The notes: generated by a model not told the origin, from the letters alone. 64,000 bases of DNA from Myotis daubentonii (GCF_963259705.1 NC_081844.1:45708001-45772000), one strand, 5' to 3'; counted from the first letter of the stretch, positions 24,613-37,169 are shown. Program-made: numbers and translations.

Positions 24613-26190
24613 TAAAATATAAGTTTATATATAAAAAAATCTTATTCCAATAAACATAAGTTGGAGAAACTACATAAAAATGTATTGTTGGATGTCACAT
24701 ATATTTTTTTACTTCTCCTTATAAGCTTTTTGTCCTTTCCAAATTTTATAGATATATTATATTTCAAGTTAGAAAAAAATTAAAATTATTCATAGTAACA
24801 TTGCCTGAAAAACAGATGTATAACTTTATTTAAATGGATAATTAGATTTTTTTCTATTTTTAAAATTTCCTCATTAGGGCAAAATTTTACATTGAGAAGT
24901 TTTGGGCGGAGGCAGATTTTTCAGAAAAATAATCCCTATTCTCTCTAGGACCTTGTCTTTGTAAGCACAGTTATAATATTCTAGAACAGAAAGAATGAAT
25001 GTAAAAATTTTATTCCAGGAACAAGTAATAAAATTTAAGAACAATGCAAGTAAAATTATGAGGTATTCCAAGACAAATATACTTCTAGTTATGAATTTTT
25101 GATCAAGTGATCTCTATGTTCTTTCAGTCCCAACATATTAGGCTTCCAGAATATTTCCAAAAATATGAATGTGTCCTCAAATTTACCTTTGCTCAAATAA
25201 TCTCTCTTGATTTATTGCTATGGGGGGTGTGTGTGAAATTTTTCTTTCCTTATACATGGTATATGTACTTATATGTCTCAGTTGCATAAATGCTTTCTCT
25301 GTGGTCTACAGTCCACTTCCAAATCTCTTGGTCTCAGCTTTCAGAGGCTCTTACTTTTACGGGGAGTGGAATTATTCTTTACAAACCATTTGTTTAAATT
25401 TTGAGAAAGTATCCTTTTGACTTCAAGCCACATAATTTGATTCTTACTCTTTTATTTTGTTTTGTTTTCCTTCAGACATTGGAGCATATTCCCCTCTTTT
25501 AAATTGCTTTGCATTCCGGTCATTAATTGGTGAATGTTGGGGGCTCAACATGTGTTTCACATAAAGTTTCCAGCTTCCTCGGGTGTTATATGACAGCCTC
25601 CTTGAATGCTGAAGACAAGGTGCTTGCACTTTGTCTAAAAAAAGAAAAAAGGACATGATTTGAACTAAGGTAAATTTACAGTAGCCAAGGTTACAACATA
25701 ATCGAGAACTCGGCAATTCCTGGATGGAGGAACAGTCATAAAGGACAACTTGCAATTGTAAAATATATCAAGGTTGGTAACAGGATGTGAGAGCATGTCA
25801 TGTACACATCTGGGAAGCTTCAGGAGCAAAGCAGGAAAAGATCAGGAAACAGGAACTGATTAAATATTGCATTGCTCTCAATAGGCAAATCAAATTAAAA
25901 ACAATCTTGAAGTTTTGAGTGAACTAAATAAAATCACACTCTATAAAGCAAGAAGCGATTCTAAGTTGAGAGAAGCTTCCTGGAGCTGTGTAAGTTTTAT
26001 GTGAGGTCCCTGAATCCTCTTTAACAAATGTTTCCTTCTGGCCTCTTTTCAAGGTCTATGTTATTTAAGCACATGAACCCCAAAGGATAGGATTCATAGG
26101 GAGGATTACGAACAGAAGAGAGTAATAAACATATATACATAAACATATATACTTTGAAAAAAAAGGGCTTTTACCCCCCTTTTTTCTATT
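24613..26190. other. No recognised feature
   Basis: AT-rich DNA; no coding or RNA feature. Short open frames at 24874-25071, 25107-25420 and 25444-25755 have no signature. Confidence 0.4.
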
Positions 26191-26192
26191 CT

Positions 26193-26360
26193 CTTTAAAA
26201 ATATGTTCTTACTGTTTTTGAGAGAGAGAGAGGGAGGGAGAGAGAGAGAGAAACATCCATCAAGCCCACAATGTGGGCATGTGCCCTGACCGGGAATTGA
26301 ACCAGTAATCTTTTGGTGCATGGGATGATGCTCAACCAACTTAGCCATACAGGCCAGGGC
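26193..26360 (-). mobile_element. VES-type SINE (truncated tail)
   Basis: The plus strand shows a GA-rich segment, then GAAACATCCATCAAGCCC, GACCGGGAATTGAACC (reversed B box) and TTAGCCATACAGGCCAGGGC (reversed head). Short flanks TTCTATTCT occur on both sides. Confidence 0.82.
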
Positions 26361-26369
26361 TCTTCTATT

Positions 26370-26412
26370 CTAATAATAATAATAATAATGATGATGATGA
26401 TGATGATGATGA
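26370..26412. repeat. (AAT)n(GAT)n microsatellite
   Basis: AAT units pass directly into GAT units beside the right edge of the VES SINE at 26193. Confidence 0.95.
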
Positions 26413-28734
26413 AAAGTGAAAGTATGGAATAGAGAGAGACTAGATGGGCATGAAGAGATATATCAAAGATGAAAAATTAAAGAAGAAATCAAGAGAGATG
26501 AATTATGGCAAAGTGTAAGACGAAAGCTAATGGCTCATCCTGGAAATAATAATTGGTCCCTAACTGTACAGAATAATATTAATGGACTTTTTCTAACAAA
26601 TCCAATGGAATAATAGCATGAATATTTAAAAACAAAGAACAACTCTCATTGCCTGGTTTTCTCAAGAAGTCTCATCTCCAAATTAGAGGAGATAATTTAA
26701 AGTTAGATTATAAGACATTTAAGTCTGCAACCTTGAACTGGCATACCCACACATTAAGTTGTTTCCATAAGTGTCTTTGTGTTTTAGGACAATCAAAGGA
26801 AATGACAGTCTCATGTATATATTTTTATATCCCCGAGGGAAGTTAGGGGAAAACTTTTATTTCAGATGAATTTGGAATTTTTTACTATTATATGACACTA
26901 GACACTTTAATTTTTGAACTGAGATTCTTGGGAGAACCAAAGACCATAAAAAGTGTCCAGATAATTCATGGAACTTCTATATTTTATTCAAGGATAAAGA
27001 ATAGATTTGGACAGGTAGTAGGAGATAAGAATTAAATTTCCTGATAACAACCATGGGACATGTTTTGTTCAATGTAACAGTTATACATGAGTACATTTCA
27101 AAGCAAATTAATCATATCACATTTTATAAACATAATGCAGTCACACTGGACATTAGCAATAAATAATCAGACATAAATATTGACCTTATCAGAGATTCTC
27201 CAATAGAGTTCTGAGCAATTCTAAGGTTAAGGATGAGGCCTACGGGCTTATGATCCAGCATAGACCACATCAGAGAAAGCACATCCTGACTACACTTCTG
27301 GAAAGGGTTCCTATGACGGAACGAGGGCTCAGCGGGGAGGGAGAATGCAGGGGGGATAGTGACTCTCCACTCACTGTTGTGAAAAAGGCCTCTTCCAGGT
27401 AAAAAGTGAGAATGCTGTTGTGACTGTGTTTTGGTTAGCATATGAAACATATAAAATTATCCCTTTTGGCAAAGATGAGAAGTTGCTGACTACAGATGTG
27501 ACTGTCTCCATCTTCCTCATAAGGAATGCCCCTGCAACCATTAAATAGTCAAGAGAATATATGGCTAAATTAAAACTCCTTCAATAAAACCTTTATATCA
27601 GCATGACAGATTTGGAATGGCAGCCAGAATCAATTTGAACATCCATTATTAGAAAAGCATACACTTCTCACTGTGAGCTCAAAGGATAGAAAAATTATCA
27701 GATAGGGGAAAAGATACTTTGTGTTCCTTTGACACAGGAGAAAAATATCTATGGTCAAGAGAGAGAGAAAAAAAGAGAGAGAGCAGGTTCTTTAAAAATT
27801 TAATTTATTTTCTCAATTTAAGAGGTGCATATAGCTCTTAGGCTATTATGTAGAGGTGTGAAATTGAAGATTTAGAAAAGACTAGTCCTTTATAAAATAG
27901 GAACATAAAGACTGATGAATAAAATTTGCCATGGAAGCAATAAGTAGCTAACTCAATACTGCAATATTAATAAATTAGAAAAAATCTTAAAAGGTTCCAA
28001 CAGGATATAATTGCACTCTAATAATTAGAGAAGGGTATATTTTTCAAAGGAATATATATCCAAGTGTGGGTATAGGGAAATCCCAGAGGAGAAAGCATCA
28101 ACCTGGGCTTAGAGGCAGACACAGTCCTACTAAACTTGAAGAGACAGATGAAGCGACTGGCTGTCTTTACTGGGAGGGAGGGAATGGCATAATGGGCACA
28201 TATGTTTCATTTTCATGCATGAGATTAATGAATTGCTCTGTATTATTTATAGAAAATATTAAAAATCAGACTTTTCCAAAACAAAAAATATTGAAATGCA
28301 TGTTCCAGGATTATCATTCATTTATGTGATGATAAATTCTTAATGTACCTCATAATGTACTCTTTTAATAGATGAGAAATAAATTGGATAGTATTTCATC
28401 TTACTTATGATCTTTAAACTATAATGGTGATACCCTCGTCATCTCACTGGCTTATTTTAATTTTTACTTATAAAGTCATTTGTAGATATAATTTTTACAA
28501 GATAGTTTTTTAAAGATAAATTCATTTTATTTTTGACATTTCAATAGACACACTAAAAACAAACTACTTATTATTTCCAATGCTGTCAAATGTAACATAA
28601 AAATGTGGTAAATATCAAATTTTATTAGGTATGCTTTTTATAATTAAAGCTACATGCTTTTCAAAAGTAAACAAAATTATGATAGCTAATTTACTTTTTA
28701 TGCTTTTCTGTTTCTTCCTAACCCCTATTGAAAA
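26413..28734. other. AT-rich sequence, nothing recognised
   Basis: About 2.3 kb with no gene or repeat that I can name. A 108-codon open frame (27124-27450, minus) lacks any family motif. Confidence 0.4.
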
Positions 28735-28737
28735 GTG

Positions 28738-28762
28738 TCTTTATTGATTTTAGCTACAGAGG

Positions 28763-28817
<55 letters not shown>

Positions 28818-28961
28818 ATTGTTCAGGTACCTCTGCTACATACCTGGTACATACTAAGGATCAAACAAACAACTTGGGTATGTGCTCTGACTGGAAATCA
28901 AACCAGCAACCTTTTGGTGTATGAGATGATGCTCAATCGACTGAGGCAGACAGGCCAAGGC
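28738..28961 (-). mobile_element. VES-type SINE with expanded GA tail
   Basis: The plus strand shows CTTTATTGATTTTAGCTACAG, a long GA array, GGAAATCAAACCAGCAACC (reversed B box) and the reversed head ending AGACAGGCCAAGGC. No clean TSD was found. Confidence 0.85.
28773..28814. repeat. (GA)n microsatellite in SINE tail
   Basis: Pure GA array inside the VES SINE at 28738-28961. Confidence 0.95.
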
Positions 28962-29182
28962 TTTTAAGTTTTCATAAAACCAACTGAAGAGTCATATAGC
29001 CCATTGTCATTATAAAAGTTTCTTTCCCCAAATTTGAGAAATAATTTTATGTATAACTTTAGTAGTAGTAGTATTTTAGTATTTTACAGTAATGTTTGCT
29101 TTTTAATCCAGGAATAGACCACAAACCTATCTTTGGCAATAGTTCCTAACACTTAAATTTAATTTTGGTATTTGGTGTTTTT

Positions 29183-29213
29183 TAAAATATATTTTTATTG
29201 ATTTCAGAGAGAA

Positions 29214-29267
<54 letters not shown>

Positions 29268-29420
29268 CAATGATGGGAAAGAATCATTGATCAGCTGCCT
29301 CCTGCACGCCCCACACTGGGGATCAAACCCACAACCTGGGCATGTGCCCTGACTGGGAATTGAACTGTGACCTACTGGTTCATAGGTTGACACTCAACCA
29401 CTGAGCCATGCGGCCGGGCA
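29183..29420 (-). mobile_element. VES-type SINE with TSD
   Basis: From AAAATATATTTTTATTGATT through a GA array to the reversed head ending GAGCCATGCGGCCGGGC. The flanks GTATTTGGTGTTTT (from 29168) and GTATGTGGTATTTT (from 29421) are a diverged TSD. Confidence 0.9.
29218..29263. repeat. (GA)n microsatellite in SINE tail
   Basis: About 46 bp of GA repeat within the VES SINE at 29183-29420; it produces the Ser-Leu runs of an overlapping spurious open frame on the minus strand. Confidence 0.95.
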
Positions 29421-29435
29421 GTATGTGGTATTTTA

Positions 29436-30427
29436 TTGCATTTTTCTTCTATAATGGAGAGCTCAATCTAGTGGCTCTATTGGTGGTAGGAGAAATCATT
29501 TGCTACTTGGTTCTGTCACCACTACATTTATTTTTCAAGAGCTTTTTCATTCTGCAATGGAAATGGCATTATAAAAGCCTTTTTTTCAGAGTGTCTCAGT
29601 CAGTGATGGTAATTATTCTCCATGGCACTAGGGGAAATAGTCATTTTGGTGACAACAAGTATAGAAATAAGTTTGTACTTGGAACGAGAAGCTAGCACCA
29701 TCAGACTTTGCTTTAGCTCTGCAATTAGGCATGTGCATCTACATCTACAAAATGAAGAATTTCATTTCAAATTAAAACTAAAATCATCAATAAAATGGAA
29801 GGCCACTTGTCAACAACAATGTAAACAAATGTGAGTTTAATGTAAAAAATTAAGAAACATCTGGCCCCTCTATCCATTTAAAACACAAAACAAAACCTCC
29901 AGCATTCAAAAATGCTAACAGTACCTCTTTAGCTCAGAGGCACTGAGTCTAGTTTCTCAACTATGATCATTGGACATATTCTCAGCTGGAAACAACAGAA
30001 GCCCTCTGGTTGCTTTAAGCAAAATAAAGCTTTTAAGAACCTATTAGGTAACTCACAGAATGTTGGGAAAATTTGCTGAGATGGACTTAAGGTTTAGCTT
30101 TCAGGAACAACACCCAAACCCTGTCAAGGAGTGATCTGATAAGACTATGGATGCTACCGACTGCTCCATGCCAAGACCCTGGCTTTATTGCAACTGCCAG
30201 ATCTGTCACCCAAATCCAGATTTATCTGCATCCCCTCTGCCAACAATAAAGAAGTGTCATCAAAGCCATTTCCTGGCATTGTTTATTTCAGAATTCAAAT
30301 CTTATGGAGACAAAATTGATGGAGTATATATAACTTAAATATACATGAAAAATTGAGTTGTGTGTTCTACATTGAAGAATCTTCATTCACCTAAAGTGTA
30401 AATTTTCTAAATCTAGAAAAGCTATTG
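29436..30427. other. No recognised feature
   Basis: No gene or named repeat was seen. The short open frames here (for example 29408-29695) have no signature. Confidence 0.4.
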
Positions 30428-30443
30428 AAAAGATCATGTACTG

Positions 30444-30621
30444 CCCTCGCCAGTGTGTCAGGTTAGAGTGTTGGCCCACAGACTGAAGGGTTGCAGGTTC
30501 AATCCCTGCTCAGGATGCAACTGATCAATGTCTCTCTCTCACTCCCCCTTCCTTCCCTCCATTCTCTCTAAAAGTCCATACAAAAAATATCCTTGGGTGA
30601 GGATTAACAACAACAACAAGA
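30444..30621 (+). mobile_element. VES-type SINE with 16-bp TSD
   Basis: The head is CCCTCGCCAGTGTGTCAGG and the B box is GGTTCAATCCC. The tail has TCTCTCTCTCACTCCCCCTTCC and an A-rich end with ACAACA units. The flanking AAAAGATCATGTACTG (30428-30443) and AAAAGATCATATACTG (30622-30637) form the TSD. It lacks the middle segment seen in most other copies here. Confidence 0.9.
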
Positions 30622-30744
30622 AAAAGATCATATACTGTTACAAATATGATAGTTATCACTACATGGTAGAATCTAAGAACTGGTAAATATTATAGAGGCT
30701 TTTTGATTGTCAACTCTCCATTGCATTTATTCTTTTAACAGTTT

Positions 30745-30945
30745 TGCTATTAGTTCTGTGATTTGGGGAAAGTTATTTAAACTTTGTTTAGGCTCATGTA
30801 TCTTAAATGTAAAATGGGGAAAAGTGATATTTATGAAATCACAGATAAGTAGTGAGGATTAAATACTGTAATATGTATAAATTTCTTAGGACAAATATAG
30901 ACCTTGGTAAACACTCAGTAAATTCTATTTGCTATCATTATTAAA
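30745..30945 (+). mobile_element. MIR SINE relic
   Basis: TGTGATTTGGGGAAAGTTATTTAAACT, TAAATGTAAAATGGGGAAAAGTG, GTGAGGATTAAATACTGTAATA and GTAAACACTCAGTAAATTC follow the MIR core and 3' end. Confidence 0.8.
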
Positions 30946-31377
30946 CTTTATGTTCTAAGTAAAAATATAACTTTAACAGTATCCCAAACTGACAGGTTTG
31001 AGAATTTTTAGTGTTATGAGGTTCACATTCCTGTACATCAGCTCATTCTATACTATAGGACTTATTTTTATTTATTTTGCATATATTATCATACTTATGC
31101 CATTATAATTTACCGATTTAGAAGCCATCAGCATAAAATAAGTTCCATTTGAAAAACTTACTTGTGTTAAATTTAACAGTTTCTCATAATAGCAATATTT
31201 TTAAAGTGTAGTTGGGTTTCCATACCTCCACAAAAATATTTCAAACCATAGTAGTTCATCTACATTACTATGTCACTAAAAATAATGATTACCACAGGGT
31301 GTAATACTCAGGTCTAATAACATTGACAGTATCCCATCAGGTAGCAGGGTCATTCATCTACACTGATGTGGAGGTTA

Positions 31378-31565
31378 GGAGCAGAGGCTCCAGTTCCAGA
31401 TCATCAGGATTTAAATCCTAATTCTTCTGATTACAAGTTGTGTGACCTTGGGAAGGTTATTCAAGCTTTCTGGGTCATCTGTAAAATTGTTGAGTAATAG
31501 CACCTAGCTCATAGCGATTTTGTGAGAATTGACCATATCCTTATATAAAGTGATTAGAACATGGA
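31378..31565 (+). mobile_element. MIR SINE relic
   Basis: GGAGCAGAGGCTCCAGTTCC, TTGTGTGACCTTGGGAAGG, TCATCTGTAAAATTGTTG and AGCACCTAGCTCATAGCGA match the MIR consensus from the head to beyond the core. Confidence 0.88.
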
Positions 31566-31619
31566 CGTTTCTAAAGTTAATACTGTATGATTATAAGTTA
31601 TTATTAATGTTTTATATCC

Positions 31620-31855
31620 GGGTCTATTCAAAGTGCTGAGAATACCAATATAAGAATAAGATAAGATTCATGCTCCTCAACTCTTTCACAGTGAATATGG
31701 AAGAAAGACACATAAATTGATCATTATAGTGCACATTCTGAAATAGATGTACATAAGCACCTAACTCAATATGGGGACTAGGTGAAAGTGAGTTTAGAGG
31801 AGGTTTCTTAGAGAAGATGATGGGAGGGTTAAGCAACTGATGACTACAGAGCATC
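31620..31855 (-). mobile_element. Probable L2 LINE relic
   Basis: The word order follows reversed L2 ('gtgctgagaatacca', 'aagattcatgctcctcaa', 'agtgagtttagaggaggtttcttagagaaga'). The copy is diverged. Confidence 0.4.
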
Positions 31856-32178
31856 TATGCTGATCTGAAGTAGAAATCAACTTGTCTACAGAAATGATAA
31901 TGAGTAATGAGATTAAGGAGCTTAAACACAATAGTAATAAAATGGTGATTAATTACAAAATTTACCAAATTCAGGGATAAAAAACAAAGCTAAGCAAAAA
32001 CAACCACTAAGTATGAAGTTCTATCTTTTTGGTCAAATAACACTTCATTGTTTGTGGATTATCTGCAGTCAGAGGTAGGCACTATAAGGAATGTATTTAA
32101 TTTTTTAAAAAGTAAGTTGATTTATTTTATGGTATTATGTACATATCAGCCATTTTAAAATCTTCTCAAATGTAGACA

Positions 32179-32181
<3 letters not shown>

Positions 32182-32239
<58 letters not shown>

Positions 32240-32316
32240 GAAAGAGAGAAAGAAAAAAAGAAAGGAAGGAAGGAAGGAAGGAAGGAAGGAAGGAAGGAAG
32301 GAAGGAAGGAAGGAAG
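32182..32316. repeat. Compound (AT)n-(GAAA/GGAA)n microsatellite
   Basis: About 54 bp of pure AT repeat (32182-32235), a short GAAA-rich bridge, and then about 55 bp of GGAA repeat (32261-32316). GGAA arrays can bind ETS-family factors in mammals, but nothing here shows that this one does. Confidence 0.96.
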
Positions 32317-32649
32317 AGACACATCCAAACCTGTGAGAAATTTCCTTGTATGTTAACTTAGATCTGGTGAACTATGATGAAAATACCGAAATTTTTCCAG
32401 TAATAAGAACTATATTTCTCTTTGCTGGACAATCTAATAAGGTCACTCTTGCATTCAGCAAAGTCATTCTAAGATTAATCACTGTATGATATATGCATAT
32501 TTTACATGAGAGCTGGGAAATATTCAAGGACTTTAAATTTATAGTCAAACTGAAATATGACTCAAAAATATTTTCAAAACTAGATACCTTATTAACATTT
32601 CTCAGGAATTTAGTGCAATGAATCTCACAGTTTATTGTTTTAATTTTTA

Positions 32650-32719
32650 AAAATAAGTAAGGTTTATATTTTACATCTTATTTTAAAATAAGTAAGGTTT
32701 ATATTTTATATTTTATTGT
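32650..32719. repeat. 35-bp tandem duplication
   Basis: Two adjacent units begin with the same 24 bases (AAAATAAGTAAGGTTTATAT and TTTA). They diverge over the last 11 bases (32650-32684 and 32685-32719). Confidence 0.85.
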
Positions 32720-33083
32720 CCATTTTTAACAAGAACAGAAGTCTCATTTATTGCTTTGGGACAATTATTTTCAGTCCATTATAGGCACACAGGCAACAGT
32801 ATACCTCAGTTTTGAAAAGTTATATCACTGAATAAAGTGAAATTACATAAGATGCTGCAATGTGTAAAAACAGCAACAGTAAATTAGTATTATTATAATT
32901 AGTCCCAAAAGGACCAAGTTAGTTTATCATTGATCACTGATTATGAATACCTCAAAGTGAAAAAGTAGTTCAAAGCTCACACCTGCCAATAGATGACAGT
33001 TGTGCCACCATTCTATAACAACAACAATAACTAAACAGTATCATATGCTCTTAGAAGTTCTAAATTTGTACTAAAAATCCTAA

Positions 33084-33412
33084 TCTGAGCAAACACACTA
33101 GAAAAAATATAGAAGACATCCACATTGGAGAGGGAAAGATAAAGTTATATCTCTTTACAGATCACATGAGTTTATATGTACAAAATCCTAAAGATTACAT
33201 ACACACACATACACACAACAACAACAACAACAAACCTAAACCTAATAAATAAATTCAGCAAAGTTGCAGGATACAACAAATGCACAGGAAAGATTAAGTA
33301 CATTTCTACACACTAATAATAAACAACCTGAAAAGGAGATTTTAAAAATATATCAAGTTATGATAATATCAAAAAAGGATAAAATACATAGAAATATACT
33401 TAAGCAAGTTCA
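33084..33412 (+). mobile_element. L1 ORF2 reverse-transcriptase relic
   Basis: Sense-strand L1 ORF2 fragment. Motifs such as GACATCCACATTGGAGAGG, AATTCAGCAAAGTTGCAGG, CATTTCTACACACTAATAA and AAAGGATAAAATACATAGAAA match the part of the reverse transcriptase after its catalytic core. It is a broken, non-functional piece, with a small ACA-repeat insertion at about 33217-33232. Confidence 0.8.
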
Positions 33413-33433
33413 ATCTAAATGGCTAAAATTCTC

Positions 33434-33617
33434 TCTACAGTCATGCACCTCATAATGAACCGCATATGCAATGGAGGCGTACCATACAGCTTGGGTGTGT
33501 AGTAGGCTACGCCATCTAGGTTTGTGTAAGTGCACTTGGTGATGTCCATACAATAATGAAATCACCTAATAACGCATTTCTCAGAATGGATCCCCGTGGT
33601 TAAGTGGTGCATGATGC
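33434..33617 (+). mobile_element. Tigger1/MER2-type DNA transposon, internally deleted
   Basis: Terminal sequence CAGTCATGCACCTCATAATG starts next to TA. The interior GGTTTGTGTAAGTGCACTTGG, CACCTAATAACGCATTTCTC and a GTGGTTAAGTGGTGCATGA end match MER2, a non-autonomous TcMar-Tigger element. It is shorter than the usual MER2 and has no transposase. Confidence 0.7.
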
Positions 33618-33619
33618 TA

Positions 33620-35180
33620 TCTGGATTATATTTAAGATAATTGGACAAGTACAAATTTGAGTTTGGCAACAGAGAGCTTTTGAGCTAATGGGTCCCAGTT
33701 GCTATGAAGAAGTAAACAGCATATGACAATATATAAGGGCCCATCTTTAACCCATCTATATAACAAATATGTTACAAAGCATGCCCAGTTAACAGTAGAG
33801 AAAAGAAATATAAATCAATTAAAAGGAATTCAGCATCTTGGGAAAATAATTGTTTCCTCCATGTGTTTTTAAATGAAGTCACATTATCTTCAAAGGAAGA
33901 AAATTATGTTATTTAGTCAACTTTTGGAAATGTAATATAAAAAGTACTTGATGTTTAAGATAGTGTGAGTAGTCTATCTTTATGGCCTATGAGTTTGTTT
34001 TATTTGCTTGATTGTATTGAAGCCAAGTATGTTTTATCATCATTTTAAGATTACTGAAAAACCTTTAAAAGACAAGTCTAGGCATTCTGGAAAAGATTTA
34101 ATTTATGATTTATGTTAAAACTTTTACTTTAACTATAAAACTTATACTTGAAGTCTTTAAGGTTTATTCAATAACTGTTTTAGTCTATCATGAAATCAAA
34201 ACACTTCTGGTTTATAATGTGTGACTTAGTATATATGTAAATTTTTGCTAAAAGTTGAACTCAGTGCACTTTAAAATATACTTTTTTATCTAATGGGTAA
34301 ATTTCATTAAGTAACATTACTTTTCCCTTTATTTACTCTTGCTTTTCTCTGAACTCAACTCAATTCAATTAATTATAAACTATAAATATCTATTTGTTAT
34401 AAGACATAAATTTTATTATTGTGATGGTGAAAAATAAGTGTACTAATATGTGCTATATTTATGAATATTTGAGATATTTATTGTATTTGAGAGTTTAATA
34501 AGCTGTCATTGTAATAGGGTCTTTTTAAATAATAATGTCAATCCCATCTGGGCTACCCATCAAAATGCAGTAGAAACCATTAGGTTACATTCTGCAACTG
34601 CTAATATTATAGTCTCAAATATACAGAAAAAAGAAGCCCTATTGTCTTAACATAATCACAGATATACGTTGCAAACAAATAAGAGGAAAACTTTCAAATA
34701 TAAATGTAAGGGAATCCCATGTGTTGATATACAGGAAAGAATGATCCTATCTAATAAAATGCCTAGGATCCTTCTCTGGTCATATGTAGCACATCCTGCC
34801 ATTTCTAATAAGTATTTAGAGCACTGAATCATGGAGACAGCTGAAATTAGAGACTTCTGAAAGCTAAAGCAAAAGCAGTTAACCCCAATCAAGTCTCAAT
34901 AACTAATATAAGTAGTTGGCAGCTGAGCCTGGATGTCATCATGTATTAGATAGGATGAGGCCGCAGTGAATTATCTTGTAGCTGATGAGATTCTTTTCCC
35001 CACGGTAGGTAACATATTTTATACCTTATTTTACCACCAGGTGTGTGGCTTTCACTACAGCAATCGGGCCACAATGGGGATTCATGTAATTAGTACGAGT
35101 CTGGAGTAGTTGGAGATTTGAACTCTAGCCATTCCAAAGTGAAATTCCAAAGCTAATCAAGCTCCATAGCTTGTCAGCAG
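33620..35180. other. AT-rich sequence, nothing firm
   Basis: No gene recognised. At 34745 the string TCCTATCTAATAAAATGCC follows A and looks like an isolated Helitron 5' end (see findings). Confidence 0.45.
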
Positions 35181-35187
35181 CTCTCAT

Positions 35188-35368
35188 GATCAAGTTTAAA
35201 CTCCTCTCTTAGCCTAATGGTGCTATCTTTGGTCTGGCTCCTCTCTCTCTCTCCAGGATTAGCCATGTGCCTATCCCCAGCCTCACAGCTTTGCTCATCT
35301 CTTGGCAGCCTTCAGTTTTAAACTTAAGACTTCAGGAGGTCATGCTTTCTGTTGCTAGGCTTTTTATT
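35188..35368 (+). mobile_element. L2 LINE 3'-end relic
   Basis: AAGTTTAAACTCCTCTCTTAGC, TATCTTTGGTCTGGCTCC, CCATGTGCCTATCCCCAGCC and TCATGCTTTCTGTTGC follow L2 in its 3' half. Confidence 0.6.
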
Positions 35369-35455
35369 TTGAAAACCTCTTCAAATTGATTGTGCAACTA
35401 CCTTGGATGCTAGATTATCTGTGGAAAATTTAGTTGACAATGAAGAACTGGATGT

Positions 35456-35549
35456 GAAGGTTGAAACCCTGACTTTTTCAAATCATTGAAAATGGCTGGC
35501 TCTGTTTTTCTCTTTTCAGTATGTACCACCTTCCTACATTTTTCACTTT
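35456..35549 (+). repeat. Copy 1 of a 94-bp direct repeat
   Basis: Shares about nine tenths of its bases with 37170-37263, about 1.7 kb away in the same orientation. Common words are GAAGGTTGAAACCCTGA, CATTGAAAATGGCTGGCTCT and CAGTATGTACCACCTTCC. I do not recognise it as a known repeat. Confidence 0.85.
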
Positions 35550-35579
35550 CACTTTTATATTTTGCACAATGAAAATACG

Positions 35580-36565
35580 AGAGCTAATTGGGTTAGCCAT
35601 ATAATTTACATGTTCTATTATGGTTTATTTTTAATGATGTTTATTGTTGTTGGTAATTTCATTTTTTTTTCAAAAGTCTCATCAGTACTGAGAAAAAGGC
35701 ATAGCAGTTGTAAAAATTAAACATTTAACCAATTATGAAAGCAGTCTGGTCATAAAAGCCCTTAGACTGGCACTTGGTCTGCATTCAGTGTGATTAGAAA
35801 GAAATATGTTTAATTTTAAAGCAAACACATGAATAACTTTTTCAAGGTCTCTAATATCTAGATAACACGCCCGGTGGTGGATTAAACATTTTTGCTTTAG
35901 AGAACAAAAGGGTGAGGTTCTGGTTTTGAATGGACAAGGAACTCAGAATGATTAAGACAGAGCTGACCTGTAGTTTCTTTCAGAGGCATACCACTCCCTC
36001 ACCCCTTTGACCTCCCCTGTTCCTCCCAACTGTGTCACTCTCATGCCCCCTCATCCTCCACACCACGGCCCAGGCAGCAGCAGAATCAAGATCAGCAGGG
36101 CAGGGAAAGTCATACAGACTCACTTCTCTAAGAGGCTGGTTCACCTTGACCTAAGGTAAGCGCTCGGGATTCATGCGGCATAAAAGTAAATATATTTTTT
36201 GAATATCCAAAATTTTTAAAATGCAGTGATAGAAAATATGGGACAATAAAGAATGATTTTCAACATAGGGTATTTTCTCCTTTCTCTTTTGATACATTAA
36301 AACACATTGAACTCCATATATATTCTTTCTGGAACACACATACAATGGGGATAAAATACATTGACTATATTTGTAATAGGATAAAAACACACACTTTTTG
36401 CCCTGCTTTGCTATAATATTGAAGTGTAAGTGTACAGTGAAGCTATAAAAAATTATGTGTTCCTAATTAAAACAATTTGTATTTTAAACATATCAATGTT
36501 AAATATAAGAGCATATGGAAACAGCTGAACTCCAATTATTTCAACTCTTTCTTTCAGGATAATTT
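35580..36565. other. No recognised feature
   Basis: No gene recognised. A CCTCCCC-rich stretch lies at 35990-36070. Confidence 0.4.
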
Positions 36566-36569
36566 AGGA

Positions 36570-36900
36570 TAAAGTTAACAAAGCACCTACTCTGCACAGA
36601 CTGTTGTCTTGAGCCCTGTGCGGACCAGGAAAAGCCAGCAATATGGCTCTTATTCTCAAGGTGTTTCCCTGGAAGATGACAGGCAGAAATTTAAATGACA
36701 GGAAATATTTAAGTGAGTTCAAGAATATGTGATATTGCTTGGCATCACAATGACTCACTGACAAATAAGTTTCACAGAGAGTAATTCAATAAATGTTTAG
36801 AAAGTCAGAGGTGCACAAGAATTTACAGTGAATGAAGAAACAGGGGAGGCAGGTGTTGACCAGTCTTGTAGGTCAGAAGATGTCTATAGAAAAATAGGAA
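36570..36900 (-). mobile_element. Probable L2 LINE relic
   Basis: GCACCTACTCTGCACAGACTG, ATGGCTCTTATTCTCAAGGTG and AGGGGAGGCAGGTGTTGACC follow L2 in reverse. The copy is diverged. Confidence 0.45.
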
Positions 36901-37169
36901 GGGTAATAGGATAGTAAATGCTACTGATTTAATATCTTATCTCTGGCAGCAGAATGTTTTTGTTCTGCTTTAAACAGAAAATACATTTCAAACGACCCCA
37001 TCTTCCAAGCCTGAATTTGTAATTATTCATTGATTTCATTACAGAAGGTACCCTGAGGAAAAAAAGAGAGTAATATACATGTTTTAAATCCAAAATAACT
37101 CAATGCAGCTTAATGCTAGCCCTATACTAGCCAGAGGACTTGAAAACTCTGATCTTCAGCTTTAACTCT

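Larger units (their letters stand above)
31860..33080. other. AT-rich sequence with microsatellites and a small tandem duplication
   Basis: Apart from the separately listed (AT)n-(GGAA)n tract and a 35-bp tandem duplication, nothing was recognised. Confidence 0.45.

Noticed and set aside
33264..33455. Functional reverse transcriptase
   Set aside because: Only a short broken piece of L1 ORF2 remains, ending in a Tigger-like element.
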